Source: Sphingobacterium sp. UBA6711 (GTDB lineage: Bacteria > Bacteroidota > Bacteroidia > Sphingobacteriales > Sphingobacteriaceae). Taken from it: DNA of 51,232 nucleotides. Under the pieces are notes generated by a model. The model was given only the letters and a program-made list of their open reading frames with translations, searched no databases and was not told the origin of the DNA. Of the stretch, positions 16,783-24,253 are shown piece after piece. A program made the translations under genes and the position numbers. The stretch lies in the NCBI GenBank assembly GCA_002454415.1, contig DKIT01000045.1, positions 42,122 to 93,353 on the forward strand, in the 5' to 3' direction. The stretch's first letter is position 1; every line of letters begins with the position of its first letter.

Positions 16783-17439
16783 TTACCACCATCTTTTGCA
16801 TGAGCCTAACGTATCGTTTTGCTTGATCTCCGTTAAGATCTCATTAACCGGTATTTGTTCCATCCCAGGGACTTCTTGAATGGCAGTCATTTCTTCCCGT
16901 GCGACGAATTCCGCTACAGCAAGATCATGTATTGCGGTCTCCGCCATGGTTTCAACTTTTTTTTCTTTCCCTGGTATCTCCAACGCCAATTCCTGCTCAT
17001 CTTCCAACATGTGCTCAGCTCGTTCCAGCGGTGATTCCTCCTCGTCTCTCATCATGTGCTCAACCCGTTCCAGCAGCTTTCCGACAACAAGCGGCTTCTT
17101 AAAACAATCCTCACGCACAATTTCCAATCCCTCCCTGATATGCAGATAACTCATATTTGAGGTAATGATTGTCTTTGTCGCAGGCGATTCTTTCATGATT
17201 TTGTTCACAATCTCATATCCATTCGCATATTGCATATGCATTTCAGTGATTACAATATCATATTGATAATCCTTCGCTTCCAACAAAGCAAACGCTTCTT
17301 TTCCACTGGCGGCTGAATCCAACCGAAACGATGGATTCGAAAAAAGATTGGAAATTATTTTTCGCATCAGCAGATCGCTATCGGCATGCAATACCGAAAA
17401 CACCCTGGATTCTTCAGGTTTGAGATTATGAATTTGCAT
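16783..17439 (-). CDS. receiver-domain protein with Glu at the phospho-acceptor position and acidic C-terminal tail
   Basis: The product has 218 residues. Residues ~12-122 have the CheY-like receiver fold: acidic start HADSD (19-22), conserved Thr/Ser in IITSN (93-94) and the Lys of FKKP (115). At the position of the phosphorylated Asp the sequence reads DIVITEMHM, with Glu66 encoded by GAA. This substitution often mimics the phosphorylated state, so signalling may be constitutive or phosphorylation-independent. No DNA-binding or enzymatic output domain follows. There is instead an acidic helical tail (~123-200) containing a 15-residue tandem repeat. This is the first gene of the operon and lies 27 bp before the actin-like gene. 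A protein-docking role in the polysaccharide machine is an inference. Confidence 0.8.
   Translation of the reverse strand: MQIHNLKPEESRVFSVLHADSDLLMRKIISNLFSNPSFRLDSAASGKEAFALLEAKDYQYDIVITEMHMQYANGYEIVNKIMKESPATKTIITSNMSYLHIREGLEIVREDCFKKPLVVGKLLERVEHMMRDEEESPLERAEHMLEDEQELALEIPGKEKKVETMAETAIHDLAVAEFVAREEMTAIQEVPGMEQIPVNEILTEIKQNDTLGSCKRWW
16981..17070 (-). repeat. two tandem 45-bp units coding for an acidic 15-residue repeat
   Basis: Residues 124-138 (ERVEHMMRDEEESPL) and 139-153 (ERAEHMLEDEQELAL) of the receiver protein are a tandem duplication. The DNA retains it: CATGTGCTCA plus most of the next 12 bases recur exactly 45 bp apart (starting at 17008 and 17053). The high DNA identity suggests a fairly recent duplication. 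Confidence 0.75.
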
Positions 17440-17482
17440 ACTTTGAATTAAATAGATTAAGTTGCTTTAAAAAATGGCTTCA

Positions 17483-17490
17483 CAAACTTA
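17483..17490 (-). promoter_or_regulatory. candidate -7 box of the seven-gene operon
   Basis: On the minus strand TAAGTTTG matches the Bacteroidota -7 consensus TAnnTTTG and lies 43 bp upstream of the first ATG (17439). No TTTG -33 element is found at the usual 19-bp spacing. That fits a promoter needing an activator, and the palindrome at 17513-17528 is placed suitably for one. Confidence 0.5.
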
Positions 17491-17512
17491 AAAATCCAAA
17501 GAGAGGTTTTAC

Positions 17513-17528
17513 CCACCCTAAAGGGTGG
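17513..17528. promoter_or_regulatory. 16-bp palindrome, candidate operator for the adjacent response regulator
   Basis: CCACCCT-AA-AGGGTGG is a perfect inverted repeat with 7-bp arms and a 2-bp spacer. Its centre lies about 42 bp upstream of the start site expected from the -7 box at 17483-17490. This is where class II activators bind. A NarL/FixJ-type regulator gene ends 89 bp away, and such regulators bind as dimers to short palindromes. I did not find the same palindrome upstream of the other genes in this window. The + strand T-run after it makes a terminator conceivable, but both flanking genes run on the minus strand. Confidence 0.55.
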
Positions 17529-17616
17529 TTTTTCAGAAACAATTAACTAATGACTATGTGATTATCGATTAGAAAGAATGGGGATCCTATTAGCTAGAAA
17601 TAGTCTTAACGGGGAA

Positions 17617-18270
17617 TTAAGAAGGCCTATTATATTTCAACATCAATTCGGCCCGACTATTGATCTGCAGCTTACCATAAATATTACGGATATGGTATTT
17701 CACGGTATCCATACTAATAAAAGCCATCTCTGCTACTTTTTTGTATGAATACCCTTGTTGAAGTAGGGATACAATTTCTATCTCACGTGGGGTCAATTGT
17801 TCTTTCCGTTTAACATCGTTTTTGGGGTTTAAAGCCGGATTGAAGTGGGCGATGACTAACCGTGCCACCTGCGGGCTCATCACCGATCCACCTTTCATCA
17901 CCTCAATCAATAGTTGGTGCATTTGCGGTAGAGGGGTACTTTTAAGCAAATAGCCGGATGCTCCGGCACACAAGGCCTGAAAAACATGTTCCCTGTCATC
18001 AAACACTGTAAACATAACAATTTGAATATGTGCATATTTTCGTTTGACAAACCAGGCAATCTCTATTCCATTTTTATTGGGTAAACCAATATCACAAAGT
18101 AGCAAATCCAAGGATTCAGGCTTCCAAGGTTGCGAAAGGAGTTCATCAAAGTCCTGTGCAATTGCTACAAGCTTAAATTGTGCTATATTTTCAAAGTAAG
18201 CTTTTAAGGATTCCAATACAGGCATTCGATCCTCAACAATGGCGATTTTATATTTTTTTGAATTTGGCAT
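17617..18270 (-). CDS. NarL/FixJ-family response regulator
   Basis: I choose the ATG at 18270 (MPNSKKYKI; 217 residues). The frame extends to a TTG at 18294, but that would overlap the upstream stop and add only eight residues. The receiver domain (about 7-125) has the phospho-acceptor Asp in LLLCDIGLPNKNG and the conserved Lys in LLKSTP. The C-terminal LuxR-type HTH (about 150-215) reads LTPREIEIVSLLQQG and then DTVKYHIRNIYGKL. It directly follows the 7TM and histidine-kinase genes and should be the kinase's partner. The palindrome before the next operon is its most likely target (inference). Confidence 0.9.
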   Translation of the reverse strand: MPNSKKYKIAIVEDRMPVLESLKAYFENIAQFKLVAIAQDFDELLSQPWKPESLDLLLCDIGLPNKNGIEIAWFVKRKYAHIQIVMFTVFDDREHVFQALCAGASGYLLKSTPLPQMHQLLIEVMKGGSVMSPQVARLVIAHFNPALNPKNDVKRKEQLTPREIEIVSLLQQGYSYKKVAEMAFISMDTVKYHIRNIYGKLQINSRAELMLKYNRPS

Positions 18271-18287
18271 AGCTGAAATAATTTTGA

Positions 18288-19064
18288 TTAACAATTCGAT
18301 TTTCTAGCGAATCTGACTTTCCTAACAGCGTCTACAATAAACCATATACTGAATAGCATATAACAAAAGCTTACCCAGACCAGTTTGTCTAAACTTTTAA
18401 GGATATAGGCTTCTTGTACCGTATTAAAAATTATGGCGACAACCATACTACATTGCAATAAAAGGTAAGCCGTATAAATATTATTAAAGCGTTTAACCTC
18501 ATTTTTAACTTCCTTTTTGATTCCTTCGGTGATATAAAGCATTCGCCATTGCCCAATTGCATAAGCTATTGCTAAAGAAAAGCGTAAAATATAGTGCAGT
18601 TTTTGGTCTACGAAGCCAAAGCTGTGTTTAAACCCCATAGGAATATCTTCTACGAGCATTTTTAAAAACTCTTTTTTTTGCTCGGTGGGGATTAAGGCGT
18701 AAGGTATAACATCTATCAAACCAAAGAAAAAAGGGAGAAGATGTATTCCCCAATACTTTGGCCATGGAGCGAACGGCTGTAATTTTAAGCGCACATAAAA
18801 ATAAAAACAAGGCGCGACGAGGTAGTAAAAAGGAATACCCTTATTATATATGCGGGGGTAGAATTGTATTTCACCCGTATAAATCATACAGTAGATAAAG
18901 ACATGCCAAATAAGTGCCATAACACCGATACAAAGCAGCAAATTGCTTTGGTCTTTGTTTATTTTGTAGAGTAAAACACGGAGGATTAATCCCATTAAAC
19001 AGATGACACCACCTATTAGCGCGAAGCTTATACTGATCCAAAATTGTATACTTGCAAAAGCCAT
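18288..19064 (-). CDS. seven-TM sensor-like membrane protein without DNA-binding domain
   Basis: The product has 258 residues with about seven membrane helices and almost no soluble part. The segment GIPFYYLVAPCFYFYVRL followed by GIHLLPFFFGLIDVIPY resembles the N-terminal membrane half of the 7TM-AraC regulators common in Bacteroidota. Those proteins continue into an AraC HTH domain, which is absent here: the protein stops after the last helix and a short basic tail. It lies 5 bp after the histidine-kinase gene and 17 bp before the response-regulator start. This suggests an accessory input subunit of that two-component system (inference). Confidence 0.7.
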   Translation of the reverse strand: MAFASIQFWISISFALIGGVICLMGLILRVLLYKINKDQSNLLLCIGVMALIWHVFIYCMIYTGEIQFYPRIYNKGIPFYYLVAPCFYFYVRLKLQPFAPWPKYWGIHLLPFFFGLIDVIPYALIPTEQKKEFLKMLVEDIPMGFKHSFGFVDQKLHYILRFSLAIAYAIGQWRMLYITEGIKKEVKNEVKRFNNIYTAYLLLQCSMVVAIIFNTVQEAYILKSLDKLVWVSFCYMLFSIWFIVDAVRKVRFARKSNC

Positions 19065-19069
19065 ATTGG

Positions 19070-22060
19070 TTAAAATAGTTGGGAAAGTAGTTTCCGAAAT
19101 TTTAGATTTGCTGTTAGCAGCAAAGTGTAATCCGTGGCAGACTTTTCGATGATGATTTTGCCATCAATTGCTTCAGCTCGACGTTCCATATTGTTCAATC
19201 CCTGACCTTTTCGGAAATTCTTTTTATTGATAAGTTCCACATGAGAACCCACCAATGTATTTGAGATCTCAAGCTCGAGCTTATTATAATCTATTTTTAA
19301 GCATATTTTTACAACTGCGGAAGGACTATGTTTGCATATATTATGTAATGCTTCCTTAAAAATGAGATACACATTTTGGCGAACATATTGCGGGAGCTGG
19401 CTACGCGTATGAATCTCGGTCTCAAAAGTAACATGGATATCCTGTGCCGTCAGCAATTGGCCCATCAGAAATTTCATCCGATCTTCCAGGCTTCCCTGGT
19501 TATTATTACGCGAGTCAATTGACCAGATAATATCATCCATGGTCTGCACAGCCTCACGACTATACCCCGATATTTTCTCCAAGGAATTATTGGGCATGGT
19601 CTCTTCCTTCTCCAAAGCAAGCAAGTCTGTTTGCATTGCAATTCCTGTCAGCAACCCACCTACTTCATCATGTAAATCACGTGAAAGCTCCAATCGTAGT
19701 TTCTTATCACGCTTGATTTGGGAAGATCTAACAATTGTTAAGATATAAATTGCGCCGCCCGTCGTCAATGTCAGCAAGACATAGAAGATTTGGGTTTCAT
19801 AGAAACGCGGTTTTTTATAGAGCAGCCATTTTCTTGTTTCCATTGACAAACCGTTATCACTCACTGTCCTAACTTCGATTTCATATTCGCCTGTTTTTAA
19901 ATCAGAAAGGTTAATTTGTCCAGAAGCTGTAAGCTCCTGAAAGGTTTTGATAAGCGGACGTAGGCGAAAATAGGTTTTATAATTATTTTTGTAGCTATCA
20001 ATCTTCGCCAATTGTAAATTAACAAATACAGCCTGTTCATTCATTAAAATCGTATCCTGTGTCGCAGCCGGCGTATAAGACCGTATGATGTCATTTGAAC
20101 TGTTTCCCACGCGCACAGAAGCCAATACCGGCCACGGTACCTTTTGCCGCTTGATGCTTGTCAAAAAATTTTGGGGGTTAATTGCGATGCAGCCCAATAC
20201 TCCCCCGATCAGCAAGCGATCCTGCCGTTGATCAAAGTACATCGAGGGCTGATTAAATTCTTCGAAAGGAAGCCCATGCATACTGTAAGCACTGTAAAAA
20301 TTTTCCCCATCCCATACAGATAAGCCCCTGAACGTACCTAGGAATAGGAGATCGTTTACCCATAACATGCTAAAGATAACGTTGCTTGCCAATCCATCGG
20401 CATTAGAATAGGTTTTAATCCGATTGTTTTCTGTATCGATCTCGACCAACCCCTTGCCTTTTGTCGCCAGAAACACTTTATTTTTTTTAAAAGCATGGGT
20501 AAATACATGTAGTTTTTCTCCATTTTGGGGATAAACTTTATGTAAAGTACCCGCTTTGAACTCAAAATACCCATTTTCAGAAGTAAATGAGATGATCTGA
20601 TTGTTGTGCCGCAAAGAATTGATCCGTTGTCCAATCCCCACGACTAGGCCCTTTCTATCGCGCAGCGGAAATACATCTTTTGTCTGCATATCGTAGATCC
20701 AAATACCACTATAGGTACCCACTAAATATTGATTCTTCTGATAATGCGCTAGACTAAACACCATGGAAGACAGATCTTCCTGAGTTCCCACCTGCCTATG
20801 GTACGGCGCTTTTTTAAATTGTCCTTTTATCAAAAATCCCAGAAAATCACCTTCGAGTCCTACCAATGCCGAATCTCTATTTACGGGAAGAAACGCATAG
20901 TAGTTGTTGAGTGGCCCCGCTCCATCGATAGCGGTGTTGTGCAGCTGAAAAGATTTTAATGGGGCATAACCGCCAATGTAATAATGGTCCTGCTGTTGTA
21001 AGATTCCCCTTGCTGTTCCTGTATTCCAATAGTGAATATCAAAGCTCGTTTTGGAAATGCTATATAGGCCCTTTTCTGTCGAACACAATCCTTCATCTAT
21101 ATTGAAGTTCAACTGATTTAGCTTGCTCTTCAGCAGATCTTTTTGGATCGTATGATGATTTACCAAAAGCGGCGTTAATTTCAGATCGTCCTTAAATTCA
21201 AAATAACGACCATCTTCAAACAGAAAGACAATATTATTTTTTTCGGTAAAGGACCAATGTGCCCAATCCCGCATATCTCCTTGCGATAGACCTTTAGGAT
21301 TTATCTTTTTATAACTATTCCCGTCAAAGGTGAAATAACCAAGACCATAATTACGCAATAGCAATCCATTTTGAAGCAAAAAAAGATCATCCAATTGCTT
21401 ATAAATATTCTTTGGCATCTTAAATTTCTGGGCAGAACCGGATTTTAGATCGACAAAAAATAGCTGCTCATTATAGGCAAACCAAAGCTTTTCATGATCA
21501 GCGATCAACCGATTTCCTAAGGGGCGTCGCAGTTCATTGAAAGTAGGGTTGAATTGCAGTAATTTCCTCTTTTTATTCCCGTTGATTTGCCATAGCCTAC
21601 CTGATTTTGTAGCGATATATTGTTGGTCCTGCCGCGCCGACATGGCAATGATCTCTTCTCCCCAGAGGTCTTTCGCAAGTTCAGTATCCTTTATAAATTT
21701 CCATTTTTGGGTATCGAAAATAACTAAACCATTCCTAGTTTCGAACCAAAGGCGACCTTCCCCATCAGCCATGAGTTTATTGACCTCCGTAAAATGTAGG
21801 GGCCCATTGTATAACTCACCGAATGGTTTGACTGTTATACCATCGTAGCGATACAGCAAACTGCCCGCTATAAACCATACAAATCCTTGGCTATCCTTTG
21901 TGGCCGATTCAATATTGGTATGGTAAGAATCCAATCCCGAAATTATCTGAACTGCATGATAATTTGAGGCCCACACCCGATTGAAAGCGGTCATAGCAAT
22001 AGCAGTAGTCAATACAAGCAAAAATCTTAGCGTTCTTGAAAACACAGTAGAAATATTCAA
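19070..22060 (-). CDS. Reg_prop/Y_Y_Y sensor histidine kinase (HisKA_3 type)
   Basis: The product has 996 residues. The frame opens with TTG (22060); no ATG occurs before residue 23, and starting later would remove the signal peptide (residues ~10-32, ending NRVWAS). Two-component-regulator propeller repeats fill ~35-680, for example SQGFVWFIAGSLLYRYDG and GEGRLWFETRNGLVIFD. A Y_Y_Y domain (~685-755) and a membrane helix (~758-778) follow. The kinase core has SRDLHDEVGG (phospho-His ~795, HisKA_3) and an HATPase with GQGLNNMERRAEAI. Unlike Bacteroides hybrid sensors, no receiver or AraC domain is fused; the regulator is encoded separately two genes downstream. The periplasmic propeller probably senses a glycan or envelope signal (inference). 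Confidence 0.9.
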   Translation of the reverse strand: MNISTVFSRTLRFLLVLTTAIAMTAFNRVWASNYHAVQIISGLDSYHTNIESATKDSQGFVWFIAGSLLYRYDGITVKPFGELYNGPLHFTEVNKLMADGEGRLWFETRNGLVIFDTQKWKFIKDTELAKDLWGEEIIAMSARQDQQYIATKSGRLWQINGNKKRKLLQFNPTFNELRRPLGNRLIADHEKLWFAYNEQLFFVDLKSGSAQKFKMPKNIYKQLDDLFLLQNGLLLRNYGLGYFTFDGNSYKKINPKGLSQGDMRDWAHWSFTEKNNIVFLFEDGRYFEFKDDLKLTPLLVNHHTIQKDLLKSKLNQLNFNIDEGLCSTEKGLYSISKTSFDIHYWNTGTARGILQQQDHYYIGGYAPLKSFQLHNTAIDGAGPLNNYYAFLPVNRDSALVGLEGDFLGFLIKGQFKKAPYHRQVGTQEDLSSMVFSLAHYQKNQYLVGTYSGIWIYDMQTKDVFPLRDRKGLVVGIGQRINSLRHNNQIISFTSENGYFEFKAGTLHKVYPQNGEKLHVFTHAFKKNKVFLATKGKGLVEIDTENNRIKTYSNADGLASNVIFSMLWVNDLLFLGTFRGLSVWDGENFYSAYSMHGLPFEEFNQPSMYFDQRQDRLLIGGVLGCIAINPQNFLTSIKRQKVPWPVLASVRVGNSSNDIIRSYTPAATQDTILMNEQAVFVNLQLAKIDSYKNNYKTYFRLRPLIKTFQELTASGQINLSDLKTGEYEIEVRTVSDNGLSMETRKWLLYKKPRFYETQIFYVLLTLTTGGAIYILTIVRSSQIKRDKKLRLELSRDLHDEVGGLLTGIAMQTDLLALEKEETMPNNSLEKISGYSREAVQTMDDIIWSIDSRNNNQGSLEDRMKFLMGQLLTAQDIHVTFETEIHTRSQLPQYVRQNVYLIFKEALHNICKHSPSAVVKICLKIDYNKLELEISNTLVGSHVELINKKNFRKGQGLNNMERRAEAIDGKIIIEKSATDYTLLLTANLKFRKLLSQLF

Positions 22061-22073
22061 TAATATGGAAGAC

Positions 22074-22081
22074 CAAATATA
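22074..22081 (-). promoter_or_regulatory. candidate -7 box for the sensor kinase gene
   Basis: TATATTTG on the minus strand matches TAnnTTTG and ends 13 bp before the TTG start of the kinase gene. Only a very short untranslated leader is left, which agrees with the absence of an upstream ATG. I saw no good -33 element. Confidence 0.4.
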
Positions 22082-22226
22082 ATTATTTCAGCTAATTATA
22101 GATAAAATATCTACCTAAAATTTCTTAAAAAGATATTTTCTAACGATCCATATTCTTGTATGCTGTAGACTTGGGTTATGCTTCCACTCCGTCGACAGGC
22201 ACGAGTAAGATAAAAGCTATAGATTT

Positions 22227-23015
22227 TTATAACTGATAGATCAAGCGAAAGAAGGAACTGACGACATGTTCCCTACCGCTGACAGGCAAACCAACGGCCA
22301 TACCAATGGCCAGTTTTTTGCTCAGCCCCAATTTCACCTGGGGATGTAAAATCGTCTGTAGCCCTTCTGCAGAGACCTGCTGATTGACTTCGATGCCAAT
22401 AAAATGGTCTGTTTGCGGGAGTGTATAATGGAAGGAGGTATTGATCTGCCAGTTCATATTCCATTTGGATACCCCGTATTGATAGGCGATTTCCGGTCCC
22501 GTATAGAGCAAAGCATGCCAATTGCTATTCCAATTTTTAGCGGCAATAAAAAAAGGATTAAATGCCGTTCCCCGGTCTACAACGTTAACTATCTGCGTGT
22601 AGCCTACCGCTAAAGTCGTAGCGTGCTTTTGGGAAACATAAAAGGAGTATTGAGAGGACAATCGTATCCGCTCCAACTGATTACTGGAACCCACACTCGC
22701 CCTACGGCTTTTTGAATAGGCAAAATCCGTTTCTATCTCCAAACCTAAGCGGTCAATAGGTGCAAATTCATATTCCATTAAATAGCCATAATCATCAGCC
22801 GCCTGCGTTCTTTTCATATCAGCACCCACATTTATCTCTTTTTCTCCTTTTCTTGCCCCAAGATCCCGGACGAGGTCATTATATAAAGGCTCTGCATGAT
22901 GTACTTTAGGGGGTACAGGTTTATTTTCCTGCCCCTGTACAGCACTTGAAAAAATTATTGCCCCCAGTAATAACAGCGCCGCTAGAGATTTAAACATACG
23001 TATCCTATTCTTCAT
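22227..23015 (-). CDS. HAEPLYID-type outer-membrane beta-barrel protein
   Basis: The product has 262 residues with a signal peptide (about 1-29, LLLLGAIIFSSAVQGQ). The mature part begins with the signature HAEPLYNDLVRDLGARKG, close to the motif that names the HAEPLYID family of Bacteroidota. About ten amphipathic beta-strands follow, ending in SSFFRLIYQL, as expected for a small outer-membrane barrel. The family's function is not known to me. It lies 47 bp after the C1-peptidase gene, likely in one operon with it and the acyltransferase gene. Confidence 0.7.
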   Translation of the reverse strand: MKNRIRMFKSLAALLLLGAIIFSSAVQGQENKPVPPKVHHAEPLYNDLVRDLGARKGEKEINVGADMKRTQAADDYGYLMEYEFAPIDRLGLEIETDFAYSKSRRASVGSSNQLERIRLSSQYSFYVSQKHATTLAVGYTQIVNVVDRGTAFNPFFIAAKNWNSNWHALLYTGPEIAYQYGVSKWNMNWQINTSFHYTLPQTDHFIGIEVNQQVSAEGLQTILHPQVKLGLSKKLAIGMAVGLPVSGREHVVSSFFRLIYQL

Positions 23016-23062
23016 ATCACAAACCTCAGCGTGAAATATGGAAAGAATTGGGAATAATATTT

Positions 23063-24253
23063 CTAGGATTCAGGCGGGCTAGGGTACCCCGTCATCTTTA
23101 TTTTAAGATGTGGTTTTAAGGCATCCCTGTGGAGCATTAGAGCTGTAACTTTATAGCGGAGGTATTCTTTCGTGAGGTATATATATCCACGGAATGCATT
23201 TGCTGTGCCCCATGAATTCTTTGCCAAATAGTATTGTTTACCGTTCTGATCCTTTGCTAGCCCAACGATATGTAGGGCATGATCATCTGTAGTCTGCCAT
23301 AAATCAAATGCTCTTTGCCGCATTTGTGCTGTCACTATGGGTTCACGCTGCGGCTTTAAAAACATGGAATCCCGCTCAGTTTTCGATAAATTCTGCGGGA
23401 CAAAAGCGATTCCGTGTTGCCAAGAAAATCCAATTTCGGAAATATCGAGCGTACAGGCCACGGTAAATCCTTTTTGTAACGCATGATCCACAATATCTGT
23501 AAGTTCCTCCATCGGAATATTAACAAAAAGATTGAACGACCAATTGTCGGGGATCATAAATACAAATTTTTTATAATAGGGCTTATCCGTAACAGAAGCG
23601 ATGTTTATATAATTGTCCGGATCAATACCAACCACTTCATCCGCAAATGTTCTCGTGGTATAGGATTTGTTTTTATACTGAAAATATGTCGGCACTTTTC
23701 CCAGATAGTTATCCATCACGTCATTGATGGCCTGCTCCCAATATGGCTTAATCGATCTGCTCTTCACCATAACGTTAAGCGTCCCATTTAGTACGGAGCG
23801 CATTGGTTTGAAATTATTTCTTTTATTCCCACTTTTCAGACCCGTATAAACCGTTGCTGGCATCGCACCATGGTCGCGCAAGACATTCATGACGTCCAAA
23901 AGCTGTCCGCCTTCCCCCAATAACAAACCGCCATGCAGACGGACATAATTCCGGGCACGCTCGAGATAGGAAGTCCGGGCGGTATAGATCTGCGATAATG
24001 CAACGGATTGTTTCCCCATGCGCATCATTTCAGATTCGAGAAAAGAATTACCCGTATATGCCCAACATGTATTGGAGGCCCCTTGGTCTTTTACATCTGT
24101 ATGTTTGAGATCAATAAGCTTCGTAAATACAATTTGGGATTTTAAAGATTTTTTTTCCTTATCAGGCGTGATGGCGCACCAAATTCCTAGCAGCCCCAAA
24201 AGAGTCGCTAAGCCACCTATTAAAGCCCATTTATTTCTTATCTTCCTCCACAT
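23063..24253 (-). CDS. membrane-anchored C1-family (papain/bleomycin-hydrolase-like) cysteine peptidase
   Basis: The product has 396 residues. An N-terminal membrane helix (about 9-28) anchors it, with the catalytic domain probably periplasmic. The triad is complete: DQGASNTCWAY gives the oxyanion Gln57 and Cys63, DDHALHIVG gives His325, and AKNSWGT gives Asn346. The layout resembles C1B aminopeptidases (bleomycin hydrolase/PepC), but these are normally cytosolic and lack a membrane anchor. The start overlaps the end of the acyltransferase gene by 16 bp, implying translational coupling. The substrate is unknown. Confidence 0.85.
   Translation of the reverse strand: MWRKIRNKWALIGGLATLLGLLGIWCAITPDKEKKSLKSQIVFTKLIDLKHTDVKDQGASNTCWAYTGNSFLESEMMRMGKQSVALSQIYTARTSYLERARNYVRLHGGLLLGEGGQLLDVMNVLRDHGAMPATVYTGLKSGNKRNNFKPMRSVLNGTLNVMVKSRSIKPYWEQAINDVMDNYLGKVPTYFQYKNKSYTTRTFADEVVGIDPDNYINIASVTDKPYYKKFVFMIPDNWSFNLFVNIPMEELTDIVDHALQKGFTVACTLDISEIGFSWQHGIAFVPQNLSKTERDSMFLKPQREPIVTAQMRQRAFDLWQTTDDHALHIVGLAKDQNGKQYYLAKNSWGTANAFRGYIYLTKEYLRYKVTALMLHRDALKPHLKIKMTGYPSPPES

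Noticed and set aside
17513..17533. Palindrome followed by T5 on the plus strand, read as a terminator
   Set aside because: Both flanking genes are transcribed on the minus strand, where no T-run follows the hairpin. The position suits an operator better.
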